This document shows positions 50,698 to 61,240 of a stretch of DNA of 64,000 nucleotides, piece after piece (positions within the stretch are counted from its first letter, which is position 1; each line of letters opens with the position of its first letter). Source of the DNA: Citrobacter enshiensis (GTDB taxonomy: Bacteria > Pseudomonadota > Gammaproteobacteria > Enterobacterales > Enterobacteriaceae); NCBI RefSeq assembly GCF_029338175.1, contig NZ_CP119862.1, positions 3,100,001 to 3,164,000 of the forward strand, given 5' to 3'. Position numbers and translations under genes: made by a program. The notes below the pieces were generated by a model. The model was given only the letters and a program-made list of their open reading frames with translations, had not been told where the DNA came from and searched no databases.

Positions 50698-51666
50698 ATG
50701 ACAATGCCAACCCATCAGTGCCCATGGCGGATGCAGGTTCATCACATTCATCAGGAAACCCCGGATGTATGGACGATTTCGTTGCTGTGCCACGACTATT
50801 ATCCGTACCGTGCCGGGCAGTATGCGCTGGTCAGCGTACGCAACTCGGCAGAGACACTGCGTGCTTACACCCTCTCTTCCACGCCGGGCGTCAGTGAGTA
50901 CATTACGCTGACCGTTCGCCGTATTGATGACGGTGCGGGCTCACAGTGGTTAACCCGTGATGTCAAACGCGGCGACTATCTCTGGCTCTCCGATGCAATG
51001 GGCGACTTTACCTGCGAAGATAAAGCCGAAGAGAAATTCCTGATGCTGGCGGCGGGCTGCGGCGTGACGCCGATCATGTCGATGCGCCGTTGGTTGGCAA
51101 CGTATCGCCCGCAGGCCGATGTGCAGGTTATCTATAACGTGCGCTCGCCGCAGGATGTCATTTTTGCGCAGGAGTGGCGTCAGTATCCGGTGACGCTGGT
51201 CGCTGAAAACGATGCCACCGACGGTTTTGTGTCAGGCCGACTGACCACAGAACTGCTGCAACGTGTTCCTGACCTGACGTCTCGTACCGTTATGACCTGC
51301 GGTCCGGCGCCATATATGGATCTGGTCGAGCAGGAAGTGAAAGCGCTCGGCGTAACGCGCTTCTTTAAAGAGAAGTTCTTCACGCCTGTCGCCGAAGCCG
51401 CAACCGAAGGTCTGAAGTTCACCAAGCTGCAGCCCGCGAAAGCATTTTATGCGCCGGTCGGCACCACGCTGCTGGAAGCGATGGAAAGCAATAACGTGCC
51501 GCTCACCGTCGCCTGCCGTGCCGGTGTATGCGGTTGCTGTAAAACCAAAGTGGTGGATGGTAACTACACGGTCACCAGCACCATGACGCTGACCGATGCA
51601 GAGATCGCCGAAGGGTATGTGCTGGCGTGTTCCTGCCATCCACAGGGCGATTTAGTGCTCGCCTGA
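50698..51666 (+). CDS. hcr: NADH oxidoreductase Hcr
   Basis: This 322-residue flavoprotein transfers electrons from NADH to Hcp. A ferredoxin-NADP reductase domain (FAD motif RAYTLSS near residue 57, NAD-region AAGCGVTPIMSM near 119) is followed by a C-terminal plant-type [2Fe-2S] domain with CRAGVCGCCKTKV and a downstream Cys in VLACSCHP. Length equals K-12 Hcr. AAGGAG precedes the ATG closely, and hcp ends 11 bp upstream, so they form an operon. Confidence 0.96.
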   Translation: MTMPTHQCPWRMQVHHIHQETPDVWTISLLCHDYYPYRAGQYALVSVRNSAETLRAYTLSSTPGVSEYITLTVRRIDDGAGSQWLTRDVKRGDYLWLSDAMGDFTCEDKAEEKFLMLAAGCGVTPIMSMRRWLATYRPQADVQVIYNVRSPQDVIFAQEWRQYPVTLVAENDATDGFVSGRLTTELLQRVPDLTSRTVMTCGPAPYMDLVEQEVKALGVTRFFKEKFFTPVAEAATEGLKFTKLQPAKAFYAPVGTTLLEAMESNNVPLTVACRAGVCGCCKTKVVDGNYTVTSTMTLTDAEIAEGYVLACSCHPQGDLVLA

Positions 51667-51674
51667 TAATCCAT

Positions 51675-51748
51675 TGTCGGATGGCGCTGATCCGGCCTAC
51701 AACAACATTTGTAGGCCGGATCAGGCGTTTACGCCGCCATCCGGCAAT
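51675..51748. repeat. BIME/REP pair after hcr
   Basis: Two inverted REP units (ATCCGGCCTAC with GTAGGCCGGAT, and GTCGGATGGCG with CGCCATCCGGC) form a nested palindrome. It lies between convergent hcr and the DoxX gene and may act as a terminator or gyrase site. Confidence 0.85.
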
Positions 51749-51756
51749 TATTCACC

Positions 51757-52191
51757 TTAACGCCACGCCGAATTTCCGGCAACCGAAAACCGTCCCGCGC
51801 CGAGAAACGCCACCGCCAGCGCACCGATAAAGAAATACACCAGACTTTCAATCGCCCATGCTCCGGTTTTATCCAGCGCCCAGGTTTCATTGATCCCGAC
51901 CATCAGCCACGCCACAATCATTGTAAACGCCAGCACCAGCGCCGCCGGACGCGTCAGAATACCGAGAATAATCAGGCAAGGCGCAATCACTTCACCCAGC
52001 AGAACGCCATAGGCGATAAAGCCCGGAAGCCCTTTTGCAATCAGCATCCCGCTAATGCCATCAATACCGGCAAACAGCTTATGCAGCCCATGAAACAACA
52101 TCAGCCCCCCGACAGCCAGGCGTAATAAAAACTTGCCAAAATCCTCGTGCGTCAGCATCCGATTCACTGCACTTAACAATGTTGCAACCAT
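51757..52191 (-). CDS. DoxX family membrane protein
   Basis: This 144-residue protein has four predicted membrane helices and DoxX-family signatures: LLRLAVGGLMLFHGLHKL near residue 22 and EVIAPCLIILGILTRPAAL near 66. DoxX-like proteins have been linked to redox or thiosulfate functions, but no specific activity is assigned. AAGGAG lies nine bases before the ATG. It is divergent from poxB across 153 bp and converges on hcr, with a BIME at the junction. It is not between hcr and poxB in K-12, where those genes are adjacent. Confidence 0.88.
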   Translation of the reverse strand: MVATLLSAVNRMLTHEDFGKFLLRLAVGGLMLFHGLHKLFAGIDGISGMLIAKGLPGFIAYGVLLGEVIAPCLIILGILTRPAALVLAFTMIVAWLMVGINETWALDKTGAWAIESLVYFFIGALAVAFLGAGRFSVAGNSAWR

Positions 52192-52344
52192 TTGAATTTA
52201 CTCCTTGTTCTGTCCTTTATCGTCCCAAGCTACGCGTTACCCCCGTTGAAAGTAACCTGCCGAAAATAAGGGGGTGTCACGCAGCGTAATCATTATATTC
52301 ATCTAAACTTGTAACCGGTATCACATTTAAGGAGATGGAAAACC

Positions 52345-54063
52345 ATGAAACAAACCGTTGCTGCTTTTATTGCCAAAACTCTTGAACAGGCTGGCGTGAA
52401 ACGTATCTGGGGTGTGACGGGCGATTCGCTGAACGGCCTGAGCGACAGCCTCAATCGCATGGGAACGATTGAATGGATGTCGACCCGCCATGAGGAGGTG
52501 GCGGCCTTTGCCGCTGGTGCGGAAGCGCAGCTTACTGGCGAACTGGCGGTGTGCGCGGGCTCCTGTGGACCGGGCAACCTGCACCTGATTAACGGCCTGT
52601 TCGATTGTCATCGCAATCACGTTCCGGTACTGGCCATTGCCGCCCATATCCCCTCCAGCGAAATAGGGAGCGGTTATTTCCAGGAGACCCACCCGCAAGA
52701 GTTGTTCCGTGAATGTAGCCACTATTGCGAGCTGGTTTCCAGTCCAGAACAGATCCCACAGGTTCTGGCGATTGCGATGCGTAAGGCGGTGCTGAATCGC
52801 GGCGTTTCGGTTGTCGTGCTGCCGGGCGACGTCGCCCTGAAACCTGCGCCAGAGGGTGCCAGTACGCACTGGTACCACGCGCCGCACCCCGTTGTTACAC
52901 CCACCGCCGAAGAGCTCAAAAAACTGGCGCAGCTGTTACGCTATTCCAGCAATATCGCGCTGATGTGCGGCAGCGGTTGCGCGGGCGCGCATAAAGAGCT
53001 GGTCGAGTTTGCCGCCAAAATCAAAGCCCCAATTGTTCACGCCCTGCGCGGGAAAGAACATGTCGAATACGACAACCCCTACGATGTAGGCATGACGGGG
53101 CTAATCGGTTTTTCTTCCGGGTTTCATACCATGATGAATGCCGACACGCTGATCCTGCTCGGCACCCAGTTCCCCTATCGCGCCTTCTATCCCACTGACG
53201 CCAAAATTATTCAGGTAGATATCAACCCCGCCAGCATCGGCGCCCACAGCAAGGTCGATATGGCGCTGGTTGGCGATATCAAATCGACGCTCAGCGCGCT
53301 GCTGCCGCTGGTGGAAGAAAAAACCGATCGCGCCTTCCTCGATAACGCGCTGGAGCACTATCGCAACGCGCGTAAAGGGCTGGACGACCTGGCAAAACCG
53401 AGTGACAAAGCCATTCATCCGCAGTATCTGGCGCAGCAAATCAGCCATTTCGCCGCCGATGACGCCATCTTCACCTGCGATGTCGGCACGCCAACCGTCT
53501 GGGCGGCGCGCTACCTGAAAATGAACGGCAAACGCCGCCTGCTCGGATCGTTTAACCACGGTTCAATGGCCAATGCGATGCCGCAGGCGCTGGGCGCACA
53601 GGCGACCGCGCCGGGGCATCAGGTGGTGGCGATGTGCGGCGACGGCGGCTTCAGTATGCTGATGGGTGATTTTCTCTCTGTTGTGCAGATGAAACTGCCG
53701 GTGAAAATTGTCGTCTTCAACAACAGCGTACTGGGATTTGTGGCGATGGAAATGAAAGCAGGCGGCTATCTTACTGACGGCACCGAACTGCACGACACCA
53801 ACTTTGCGCGCATCGCCGAAGCCTGCGGCATTCCCGGTATTCGCGTGGAAAAAGCCGCTGACGTTGATGAAGCCCTGCAAAGGGCGATGTCCATCGACGG
53901 TCCGGTACTGGTCGACGTGGTTGTCGCGAAAGAAGAGTTGGCCATTCCACCGCAAATTAAACTGGAGCAGGCCAAAGGTTTTAGTCTGTACATGCTGCGC
54001 GCGATCATCAGCGGACGCGGCGACGAAGTGATCGAACTGGCAAAAACCAACTGGCTCAGGTAA
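52345..54063 (+). CDS. poxB: Pyruvate:ubiquinone oxidoreductase (pyruvate oxidase)
   Basis: This 572-residue ThDP- and FAD-dependent peripheral membrane enzyme converts pyruvate to acetate and CO2 and reduces ubiquinone. The N-terminal ThDP domain has the catalytic Glu region ([15 protein letters not shown] near residue 48). The C-terminal ThDP motif runs from MCGDGGFSM near 433 to VFNNS near 458. The last about 25 residues form the membrane-binding helix ([22 protein letters not shown]). Length equals K-12 PoxB. It is followed by ltaE after 38 bp. In E. coli it depends on RpoS; I did not assign a promoter. Confidence 0.97.
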   Translation: MKQTVAAFIAKTLEQAGVKRIWGVTGDSLNGLSDSLNRMGTIEWMSTRHEEVAAFAAGAEAQLTGELAVCAGSCGPGNLHLINGLFDCHRNHVPVLAIAAHIPSSEIGSGYFQETHPQELFRECSHYCELVSSPEQIPQVLAIAMRKAVLNRGVSVVVLPGDVALKPAPEGASTHWYHAPHPVVTPTAEELKKLAQLLRYSSNIALMCGSGCAGAHKELVEFAAKIKAPIVHALRGKEHVEYDNPYDVGMTGLIGFSSGFHTMMNADTLILLGTQFPYRAFYPTDAKIIQVDINPASIGAHSKVDMALVGDIKSTLSALLPLVEEKTDRAFLDNALEHYRNARKGLDDLAKPSDKAIHPQYLAQQISHFAADDAIFTCDVGTPTVWAARYLKMNGKRRLLGSFNHGSMANAMPQALGAQATAPGHQVVAMCGDGGFSMLMGDFLSVVQMKLPVKIVVFNNSVLGFVAMEMKAGGYLTDGTELHDTNFARIAEACGIPGIRVEKAADVDEALQRAMSIDGPVLVDVVVAKEELAIPPQIKLEQAKGFSLYMLRAIISGRGDEVIELAKTNWLR

Positions 54064-54101
54064 AACAATGCACATCGCCATTTAAACAATAGGGATGTGC
54101 A

Positions 54102-55103
54102 ATGATCGATTTACGCAGTGATACCGTTACCCGTCCGAGTCGCGCCATGCTTGAAGAGATGATGGCCGCTCCGGTCGGGGACGATGTGTATGGAGATGAC
54201 CCCACCGTTAACGCGTTGCAACAGTACGCCGCCGAGCTTTCCGGCAAAGAAGCAGCGCTCTTTTTACCTACCGGCACCCAGGCCAATCTGGTAGCGCTGC
54301 TGAGCCACTGTGAGCGCGGCGAAGAGTATATCGCCGGTCAGGGAGCACATAATTATCTGTATGAGGCCGGTGGCGCCGCGGTGCTGGGTAGCATTCAACC
54401 TCAGCCTATCGATGCCGCCTCCGACGGTACGCTACCGCTGGATAAAGTAGCGGCAAAGATCAAAGCGGACGATATCCATTTTGCCCGTACCCGCCTGCTC
54501 AGCCTTGAAAACACCCACAACGGGAAAGTGCTGCCGCGCGAGTATCTGAAAGAGGCGTGGACGTTCACCCGCGAGCGCGGTCTGGCGCTGCACGTTGACG
54601 GCGCGCGTATTTTCAACGCGGTGGTCGCTTATGGCTGCGAGCTCAAAGAGATCACGCAGTATTGTGATTCATTCACCATCTGTCTGTCGAAAGGTCTGGG
54701 GACGCCGGTAGGCTCTTTATTGGTCGGCAGCCATGACTATATTAAACGCGCAACCCGCTGGCGTAAGATGACCGGCGGCGGCATGCGCCAGGCTGGAATT
54801 CTGGCAGCCGCCGGGCTGTATGCTCTGAAAAATAACGTCGCACGTTTACAGGACGATCACGACAATGCCGCCTGGATGGCAGAGCAACTGCGTGAAGCCG
54901 GGGCTGATGTAATGCGCCACGACACCAACATGCTGTTCGTCCGCGTTGGCGAAGAGAATGCCGCCGCATTAGGCGAGCATATGCGCGCGCACGACGTGCT
55001 GATCAACGCCTCGCCGATTGTGCGTCTGGTCACGCATCTGGACGTATCGCGCGAGCAGCTTGCCGACGTTGTCGCCCACTGGCGCGCTTTTTTACATCGC
55101 TAA
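54102..55103 (+). CDS. ltaE: Low-specificity L-threonine aldolase
   Basis: This 333-residue PLP enzyme of fold type I cleaves L-threonine and L-allo-threonine to glycine and acetaldehyde. The N-terminal [16 protein letters not shown] is family-typical. The PLP-binding lysine is near residue 197 in [25 protein letters not shown] near 166 contains the Asp that contacts PLP. Length matches K-12 LtaE. It lies between poxB and ybjT; ybjT starts 10 bp after its stop codon, so they are likely co-transcribed. Confidence 0.96.
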   Translation: MIDLRSDTVTRPSRAMLEEMMAAPVGDDVYGDDPTVNALQQYAAELSGKEAALFLPTGTQANLVALLSHCERGEEYIAGQGAHNYLYEAGGAAVLGSIQPQPIDAASDGTLPLDKVAAKIKADDIHFARTRLLSLENTHNGKVLPREYLKEAWTFTRERGLALHVDGARIFNAVVAYGCELKEITQYCDSFTICLSKGLGTPVGSLLVGSHDYIKRATRWRKMTGGGMRQAGILAAAGLYALKNNVARLQDDHDNAAWMAEQLREAGADVMRHDTNMLFVRVGEENAAALGEHMRAHDVLINASPIVRLVTHLDVSREQLADVVAHWRAFLHR

Positions 55104-55113
55104 GGAGACAGAC

Positions 55114-56544
55114 GTGCCGCAACGAATTTTGGTGCTTGGCGCCAGTGGTTATATTGGTCAACATCTGGTGCAAGTACTCAGCCAACAGGGGCATCAGGTG
55201 CTGGCGGCGGCACGTCGTATTGAACGGCTGGAAAAACAACAACTGGCGAATGTCAGTTGCCATAAGGTTGATCTGAACTGGCCGGATAATCTCGCCCCTC
55301 TGCTGGCAGGGGTCGACACGGTTTACTATCTGGTTCACGGCATGGGCGAAAAAGGCGACTTTATCGCCCATGAACGTCAGGTGGCGCTGAACGTCCGCGA
55401 TGCGCTGCGAAACACCCCAGTCAAACAGCTGATTTTTCTCAGTTCGTTGCAGGCTCCCGTGCATGAACAGTCTGAACATTTGCGCGCGCGACAGCTCACG
55501 GCGGAAACCCTGCGTGATTCCGGCGTACCGGTCACCGAGTTGCGCGCCGGTATTATTGTCGGGGCCGGTTCAGCCGCTTTCGAAGTCATGCGCGACATGG
55601 TCTATAACCTGCCGGTGCTGACGCCGCCGCGCTGGGTACGCTCACGCACCACGCCCATTGCGCTGGAAAACTTACTGCATTATCTGGTGGCGCTACTGGA
55701 CCATCCTGCCAGCGAACATCGCATTCTCGAAGCTGCCGGACCGCAGGTACTGAGCTATCAGGAACAGTTTGAACACTTTATGGCCGTCAGCGGCAAACAC
55801 CGACTGCTGATTCCCATCCCTTTCCCGACCCGCTGGATTTCCGTCTGGTTCTTAAACGTCATTACTTCGGTGCCGCCCACCACAGCAAAAGCCTTGATAC
55901 AGGGGCTGAAACACGATCTGCTGGCCGACGACACCGCACTGCGCGCGCTGATACCGCAAACGCTCATCACCTTTGACGATGCCGTTCGCAGCACGCTGAA
56001 GGAAGAGGAAAAGCTGGTGAACTCCAGCGACTGGGGGTACGACGCCCTGGCGTTTGCCCGCTGGCGTCCGGAATACGGTTATTTTGCCAAACAGGCTGGC
56101 TTTACCGTCAAGACCCCCGCCAGTCTGAAAGCGTTATGGCAGGTGGTGAACCGTCTCGGCGGGAAAGAGCGTTACTTCTTCGGCAATATTTTGTGGCAGA
56201 CCCGGGCACTGATGGACAGGTTGATCGGTCATAAACTGGCAAAAGGTCGACCCGCACGCGAACTTTTGCAAGTGGGCGATACGGTAGACAGTTGGAAGGT
56301 GATCATCGTTGAGCCAGAAAAACAACTCACATTGCTGTTTGGTATGAAAGCCCCTGGGCTGGGTCGTCTGAGTTTTACACTCGAAGACAAAGGCGATCAC
56401 CGACAGATAGATGTGCGTGCCTGGTGGCACCCGCACGGAATGCCCGGACTCTTCTACTGGCTGCTGATGATCCCCGCGCATCTGTTTATTTTTCGCGGCA
56501 TGGCGAAACGAATTGCCAGACTTGCAGAACAAATCACAGATTAG
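55114..56544 (+). CDS. ybjT: NAD(P)-binding protein YbjT with DUF2867 domain
   Basis: This 476-residue protein has an N-terminal Rossmann fold of the atypical SDR/NmrA type ([17 protein letters not shown] at residues 6-22). A C-terminal DUF2867 domain (about 330-476) ends in hydrophobic segments ([20 protein letters not shown]). The start is GTG at 55114, chosen because AAGGAG is seven bases upstream and the length equals K-12 YbjT. The frame extends upstream into ltaE, but without a site. Its enzymatic activity is unknown. Confidence 0.92.
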   Translation: MPQRILVLGASGYIGQHLVQVLSQQGHQVLAAARRIERLEKQQLANVSCHKVDLNWPDNLAPLLAGVDTVYYLVHGMGEKGDFIAHERQVALNVRDALRNTPVKQLIFLSSLQAPVHEQSEHLRARQLTAETLRDSGVPVTELRAGIIVGAGSAAFEVMRDMVYNLPVLTPPRWVRSRTTPIALENLLHYLVALLDHPASEHRILEAAGPQVLSYQEQFEHFMAVSGKHRLLIPIPFPTRWISVWFLNVITSVPPTTAKALIQGLKHDLLADDTALRALIPQTLITFDDAVRSTLKEEEKLVNSSDWGYDALAFARWRPEYGYFAKQAGFTVKTPASLKALWQVVNRLGGKERYFFGNILWQTRALMDRLIGHKLAKGRPARELLQVGDTVDSWKVIIVEPEKQLTLLFGMKAPGLGRLSFTLEDKGDHRQIDVRAWWHPHGMPGLFYWLLMIPAHLFIFRGMAKRIARLAEQITD

Positions 56545-56642
56545 TAATAAAAACATACTGTATTGTTTCATGTTTCCCATTGCATACAGACGTAATTCAC
56601 GGAAGAATGCGCACGACGTTTTATTAAACACAGTGGATTGAT

Positions 56643-57656
56643 ATGAAGGTACTGGTTACCGGCGCCACCAGCGGCTTAGGTCGAAACGCGGTTGAGTTTT
56701 TGCGCAACAAAGGCATCAGCGTCAGAGCCACCGGTCGCAATGAAGCGATGGGTAAGCTGCTGGAGAAGATGGGAGCGGAATTCGTGCATGCGGATTTGAC
56801 CGAGCTGGTCTCCTCGCAGGCCAAGGTGATGCTCGCAGGTATCGACACGCTATGGCATTGCTCCAGTTTTACCTCACCGTGGGGAACGCAGGAAGCCTTC
56901 GATCTGGCCAATGTTCGCGCTACCCGTCGCTTGGGTGAATGGGCCGTTGCCTGGGGCGTACGCAACTTTATTCATATCTCTTCCCCCTCACTGTATTTCG
57001 ATTACCACCACCATCGCGACATCAAAGAGGACTTCCGCCCTCACCGATTCGCCAATGAATTCGCACGCAGTAAAGCCGCTGGCGAAGAGGTGATCGGCCT
57101 GTTAGCGCAAGCCAACCCGCAAACGCGGTTTACCGTGTTGCGTCCGCAAAGTCTGTTCGGTCCCCACGATAAGGTGTTTATCCCGCGACTGGCGCACATG
57201 ATGTACCATTACGGCAGCATCCTGTTGCCGCACGGGGGCAGCGCGCTGGTGGACATGACCTATTACGAAAATGCCATCCATGCCATGTGGCTGGCCAGTC
57301 AGGACGCCTGTGATTCATTACCGTCGGGTCGTGTCTATAACATCACCAACGGTGAACACCGCACATTGCGCAGCATCGTGCAGAAACTGATTGCTGAGTT
57401 AAATATCGATTGCCGCATTCGCTCCGTGCCCTACCCGATGCTGGATATGATCGCGCGCAGCATGGAACGCTTCGGCAATAAATCAGCGAAAGAGCCCAGG
57501 TTAACGCACTACGGCGTGTCGAAGCTGAACTTCGACTTTACGCTGGATACCTCTCGTGCGCAGGAAGAGCTGGGTTACCAGCCCGTCATTACCCTGGACG
57601 AAGGGATTGAACGCACCGCCGCCTGGCTTCGCGACCACGGTAAGCTGCCGCGTTAA
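56643..57656 (+). CDS. ybjS: NAD-dependent epimerase/dehydratase family protein YbjS
   Basis: This 337-residue extended short-chain dehydrogenase/reductase opens with the Rossmann motif [16 protein letters not shown]. It carries later family features such as the [13 protein letters not shown] active-site region near residue 117 and [12 protein letters not shown] near 165. Length matches K-12 YbjS, whose substrate is unknown (a sugar-nucleotide or sterol-like compound by family). Its 3' end overlaps the convergent amiD gene by four bases. It follows ybjT by 98 bp. Confidence 0.92.
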   Translation: MKVLVTGATSGLGRNAVEFLRNKGISVRATGRNEAMGKLLEKMGAEFVHADLTELVSSQAKVMLAGIDTLWHCSSFTSPWGTQEAFDLANVRATRRLGEWAVAWGVRNFIHISSPSLYFDYHHHRDIKEDFRPHRFANEFARSKAAGEEVIGLLAQANPQTRFTVLRPQSLFGPHDKVFIPRLAHMMYHYGSILLPHGGSALVDMTYYENAIHAMWLASQDACDSLPSGRVYNITNGEHRTLRSIVQKLIAELNIDCRIRSVPYPMLDMIARSMERFGNKSAKEPRLTHYGVSKLNFDFTLDTSRAQEELGYQPVITLDEGIERTAAWLRDHGKLPR

Positions 57657-58483
57657 TCTTGCCCGTACTTCTCCAGTAGCGCTTCAGCAATCGCCTGCGT
57701 TTCTGCATCCGCCACGCCGTTCCATAACGCCGGGCGGAAGTGCATCTGGAACGCCATAACCACCCGTTGCTGTTCGCGCTGCGTCATCGTTGGTTTCACC
57801 TCATAGCCGTAGCGCGCCAGTAGATCCAGCAGAATGGCGGGATCCACAGGGGCGTGCGGCGCTCGCCCGGCCAGATAAAACGTCACTCGCGCGGCGTCTG
57901 GCCATGCGCCGATGCCCTGTGCCGCCAGCTCACGCCACGGGAAGAGCGGTCCCGGATCGTCTTTGCGTTGCGGGGCGATATCCGCATGCGCCACCACATT
58001 CTGCGGCTTGATGTCATAGCGGGTGACGATCTCTTTCGCGAGCGGGATCAACGCCTGGATCTGCGCGGGCTCAAAGGGAGCGAAATACTTTGTCCCCGCT
58101 GACTGTTGCCATCCACGATTCTCAAGTTCAATACCGATCGAGGTGTCGTTAATACGCGTGGCGCCTCGCCAGTAACTGATCCCCGCATGCCAGGCCAGAT
58201 CGCGCTCTGGCACAAGCTGCCAGATTCGCGGTTTGCCGCCATAAAGCGGAGGGACGGCAGGGATCAGGTAGTGCGAGCTGACGTTTTTATCCGTCAGCGT
58301 CGCCAGGGAAGAATCAAAATCATCCGCAGTGTAATGGATGACCAGCACTTTGATACGGGGATACGCCGCCTGCGCCTGGCGACGGGTATCCAGTTGATAA
58401 CCGGCTTTATCGACGATGCCTTTCTCACCCGCACATCCCGCTAATAGCAGCGTGAGCGCGACGAGCCACACCCCACGTTTCAT
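57653..58483 (-). CDS. amiD: N-acetylmuramoyl-L-alanine amidase AmiD (lipoprotein)
   Basis: This 276-residue outer-membrane lipoprotein cleaves the bond between MurNAc and L-Ala, including in anhydro-muropeptides. The lipobox LLLAGC places the modified Cys at residue 17. Zinc ligands are in the Amidase_2 fold: VIHYTADDF near 50 and [19 protein letters not shown] near 165; IGIELENRG is near 117. A C-terminal helical peptidoglycan-binding domain follows from about 200. Length equals K-12 AmiD. It overlaps ybjQ upstream by four bases, suggesting coupled translation. Confidence 0.95.
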   Translation of the reverse strand: MKRGVWLVALTLLLAGCAGEKGIVDKAGYQLDTRRQAQAAYPRIKVLVIHYTADDFDSSLATLTDKNVSSHYLIPAVPPLYGGKPRIWQLVPERDLAWHAGISYWRGATRINDTSIGIELENRGWQQSAGTKYFAPFEPAQIQALIPLAKEIVTRYDIKPQNVVAHADIAPQRKDDPGPLFPWRELAAQGIGAWPDAARVTFYLAGRAPHAPVDPAILLDLLARYGYEVKPTMTQREQQRVVMAFQMHFRPALWNGVADAETQAIAEALLEKYGQD

Positions 58484-58803
58484 CGGCGCGTTTTCACTGC
58501 CGTACCGCTGACGCTCACCATCAGCATACTGCTGTCTTTGCCGACGGTTTCGTAATCGATGTCGATGCCAACCACGGCGTCTGCGCCCAGCGCTTTCGCC
58601 TGTTCGCCCAGTTCCTGGAAGGCGATTTCACGCGCTTTACGCAACTCTTTCTCATAGGCACCGGAACGGCCACCGACGATATCGCGAATGCCGGCAAAGA
58701 AATCGCGGAAAATATTGGCACCGAGAATCGCCTCACCGGTCACCACACCGCAATATTCCACGATGCTCTGTCCTTCCAGCGTTGGGGTAGTCGAAAACTG
58801 CAT
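58480..58803 (-). CDS. ybjQ: YbjQ family heavy-metal-binding-like protein
   Basis: This 107-residue protein belongs to the UPF0145/YbjQ family, which forms pentameric rings and has no established function. Family signatures are visible: [28 protein letters not shown] near residue 26 and [16 protein letters not shown] near 78. Length matches K-12. GGAG lies about eight bases before the ATG. It overlaps amiD by four bases and is divergent from ybjP. Confidence 0.93.
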   Translation of the reverse strand: MQFSTTPTLEGQSIVEYCGVVTGEAILGANIFRDFFAGIRDIVGGRSGAYEKELRKAREIAFQELGEQAKALGADAVVGIDIDYETVGKDSSMLMVSVSGTAVKTRR

Positions 58804-58930
58804 GTTGGTCTCCTTGTTTACCTAAGCACTCGATCTCAAAAGCATTATCGGACCGATACGCTATCATTGAAAAGATATTATTCATTATCGTAGACAGCTT
58901 TTATGCAGAAAGCTTAATAAGGAAATCACT

Positions 58931-59449
58931 ATGCGCTACCGCAAACTCTCCCTGCTTGTTCCCTGCGCGCTGCTTCTCAGCGCCTGTACGACGACCGTAA
59001 CCCCCGCATACAAGGACAATGGTTCGCGTAGCGGCTCCTGCGTAGAAGGCGGCCCGGACAGCGTGGCTCAACAGTTCTATGATTACCGCATCCAACACCG
59101 CAGCAATGACATTACCGCCCTTAGCCCTTATCTGAGTGATAATCTGGCGAAATTACTGACCGATGCCAGCCGTGATAAAAATCACAATCAATTGATGGGC
59201 AGCGATCCGTTCTCGAGCCGCGACGCGCTGCCGGATAGCGCCAGCGTTGCCAGCGCATCGACCATTCCGAATAGTGATGCACGTAATATTCCACTGCGTG
59301 TAGAGCAAAAACAGGGGACGCAAAGCTGGCGTGATGAAGTGTTGATGATTAATGAAGGTCAGTGCTGGGTGATTGACGATGTACGCTATGTGGGCGGCAG
59401 CGTTGATGCGCCAGCCGGTACGTTACGCCAGTCGATCGAGAACCGCTAA
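58931..59449 (+). CDS. ybjP: Lipoprotein YbjP
   Basis: This 172-residue predicted lipoprotein has a lipobox LLLSAC with Cys19 as the acylated residue after a signal peptide of 18 residues. Residues at the start of the mature protein (TTTVTPAY) lack the Asp+2 inner-membrane retention signal, so it probably goes to the outer membrane. A DUF3828-like domain (QQFYDYRIQHRSNDI, WVIDDVRYVGG) fills the rest. Function is unknown. AAGGAAA lies upstream of the ATG. It precedes artP, with a REP and a hairpin between. Confidence 0.9.
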   Translation: MRYRKLSLLVPCALLLSACTTTVTPAYKDNGSRSGSCVEGGPDSVAQQFYDYRIQHRSNDITALSPYLSDNLAKLLTDASRDKNHNQLMGSDPFSSRDALPDSASVASASTIPNSDARNIPLRVEQKQGTQSWRDEVLMINEGQCWVIDDVRYVGGSVDAPAGTLRQSIENR

Positions 59450-59458
59450 CCCCCCTGC

Positions 59459-59501
59459 TTGCCGGATAAGGCGTTGTAAACTGTAGCGCCGTCCGGCAGC
59501 A
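59459..59501. repeat. REP element after ybjP
   Basis: GCCGGATAAGGCG and CGCCGTCCGGC form a typical REP hairpin 10 bp past the ybjP stop codon. Confidence 0.85.
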
Positions 59502-59566
59502 AAGCAGCATGATGTCCAGAGGGCCTTCTGCTTATCCCCTCAGATGCCTAAATCATAACCCCCATA

Positions 59567-59601
59567 AATTGTCTGGCATTCTGCATAGAATGCCGACAAT
59601 T
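59567..59601. terminator. Long hairpin between ybjP and artP
   Basis: A stem of about 15 bp (59567-59582 with 59587-59601) has one bulged base and a GCAT loop. It is followed by ATTCTTG, a weak U tract. It could be a ybjP terminator or a structured operator. Confidence 0.6.
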
Positions 59602-59656
59602 ATTCTTGCCGCCCACCGAGTCCGCTATTTTGTGCTATGTTTAGTTAAGAATGCGG

Positions 59657-59701
59657 TTTGCATTTAACTTTTAACGCATAAATATTGCATAACTATTCTG
59701 T
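59657..59701 (+). promoter_or_regulatory. Putative ARG boxes upstream of artP
   Basis: Three half-site clusters of the ArgR type (TGCAT at 59659, CGCAT at 59675, TGCAT at 59686) lie in an AT-rich region. TGCAT-aact-ATTCT at 59686-59699 is the best match to the TGAAT-N4-ATTCA core. ArgR represses artPIQM in E. coli when arginine is abundant. Confidence 0.55.
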
Positions 59702-59756
59702 CAAAGGTAGTATCTGCGGCTTCAATAGCTATCAGACTGCCAGTATACGAGTGTCA

Positions 59757-60485
59757 ATGAGTATTCAATTAAACGGCATTAACTGCTTCTACGGCGCGCA
59801 TCAGGCGCTGTTCGATATCACGCTGGATTGCCCTCAGGGCGAAACACTGGTGTTACTTGGCCCAAGCGGGGCGGGTAAAAGCTCGCTACTGCGCGTACTC
59901 AATCTGCTTGAGATGCCGCGTTCCGGCACGCTCACTATCGCAGGTAACCATTTCGACTTCACGAAAACCCCGTCTGATAAGGCGATTCGTGAGCTGCGCC
60001 AGAACGTGGGCATGGTCTTTCAGCAATACAATCTGTGGCCCCATCTCACGGTACAACAAAATCTGATTGAAGCGCCCTGCCGCGTACTGGGTCTGAGCAA
60101 AGACCAGGCGCTGGCGCGCGCGGAAAAACTGCTGGAACGTCTGCGTTTGAAGCCGTACAGCGATCGTTACCCGTTGCACCTTTCCGGCGGTCAACAACAG
60201 CGTGTGGCCATTGCGCGCGCGCTGATGATGGAACCCCAGATCCTGTTGTTTGATGAACCGACAGCCGCGCTGGACCCGGAAATCACCGCCCAAATCGTCA
60301 GTATCATTCGTGAACTGGCTGAAACTAACATTACTCAGGTGATCGTCACTCACGAAGTGGAAGTGGCGCGTAAAACCGCCAGCCGCGTGGTGTATATGGA
60401 AAACGGTCACATCGTCGAGCTTGGGGATGCGAGCTGCTTTGCAGATCCGCAGACCGATGCATTTAAAAACTATCTCTCTCACTAA
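59757..60485 (+). CDS. artP: Arginine ABC transporter ATP-binding protein ArtP
   Basis: This 242-residue ATPase energises arginine uptake through ArtQM. Walker A (GPSGAGKSS) is near residue 35, the signature LSGGQQQRV near 143 and Walker B ([12 protein letters not shown]) near 163, with the switch His in IVTHE near 199. I chose the ATG at 59757, matching K-12 length; the frame extends upstream without a ribosome-binding site. It heads the artPIQM operon and has ArgR-like boxes upstream. Confidence 0.96.
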   Translation: MSIQLNGINCFYGAHQALFDITLDCPQGETLVLLGPSGAGKSSLLRVLNLLEMPRSGTLTIAGNHFDFTKTPSDKAIRELRQNVGMVFQQYNLWPHLTVQQNLIEAPCRVLGLSKDQALARAEKLLERLRLKPYSDRYPLHLSGGQQQRVAIARALMMEPQILLFDEPTAALDPEITAQIVSIIRELAETNITQVIVTHEVEVARKTASRVVYMENGHIVELGDASCFADPQTDAFKNYLSH

Positions 60486-60502
60486 GTTTCGGGACAATGA
60501 CA

Positions 60503-61234
60503 ATGAAAAAAGTTCTGATTGCCGCGCTAATTGCCAGTTTTAGCCTTTCTGCTACAGCAGCCCAGACCATTCGTTTCGCTACTGAAGCGTCGTATCCTCC
60601 GTTTGAATCCATGGACGCTAACAACAAGATCGTCGGTTTTGACGTTGATCTGGCGAATGCGCTGTGTAAAGAGATTGATGCGACCTGTACGTTCACTAAC
60701 CAGGCGTTTGACAGCCTGATCCCAAGTCTCAAATTCCGTCGTTTCGATGCGGTCATGGCGGGGATGGATATCACGCCGGAGCGTGAAAAACAGGTGCTGT
60801 TCACCACCCCGTACTACGACAACTCCGCGCTGTTCATTGGTCAGCAAGGCAAATTTACCGGCGTTGATCAGCTGAAAGGCAAAAAGGTCGGTGTACAAAA
60901 CGGTACCACGCACCAGAAATTCATCATGGATAAGCATCCGGAAATCACTACCGTTCCGTACGACAGCTACCAGAATGCCAAACTGGATCTGCAAAACGGC
61001 CGTATTGATGGCGTCTTTGGTGACACCGCCGTGGTGACTGAATGGCTGAAGGACAATCCGAAGCTGGCGCCGGTGGGCGATAAAGTCACCGATAAAGATT
61101 ACTTCGGCACAGGTCTGGGCATTGCGGTCCGTCAGGGCAACAGCGAACTGCAGCAGAAATTCAACACTGCGCTGGAAAAAGTGAAGAAAGATGGGACGTA
61201 CGAAACCATCTATAACAAATGGTTCCAGAAGTAA
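60503..61234 (+). CDS. artI: Periplasmic binding protein ArtI
   Basis: This 243-residue cluster 3 solute-binding protein of the ArtPIQM transporter has an N-terminal Sec signal (MKKVLIAALIASFSLSATAA). The mature part starts with the family pattern TIRFATEASYPPFESMDANN. A second lobe contains NGTTHQKFIMDKHPE and DSYQNAKLDLQNGRIDGVFGD. I chose the ATG at 60503, two codons after an alternative ATG, because it matches K-12 length. E. coli ArtI does not have a firmly assigned ligand, unlike ArtJ. It is a close paralogue of ArtJ at 62804-63535. Confidence 0.95.
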   Translation: MKKVLIAALIASFSLSATAAQTIRFATEASYPPFESMDANNKIVGFDVDLANALCKEIDATCTFTNQAFDSLIPSLKFRRFDAVMAGMDITPEREKQVLFTTPYYDNSALFIGQQGKFTGVDQLKGKKVGVQNGTTHQKFIMDKHPEITTVPYDSYQNAKLDLQNGRIDGVFGDTAVVTEWLKDNPKLAPVGDKVTDKDYFGTGLGIAVRQGNSELQQKFNTALEKVKKDGTYETIYNKWFQK

Positions 61235-61240
61235 TCCTTG

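Noticed and set aside
55018-55113. An N-terminally extended ybjT reading from inside ltaE
   Set aside because: The extension has no ribosome-binding site; GTG at 55114 has AAGGAG upstream and gives the family length.
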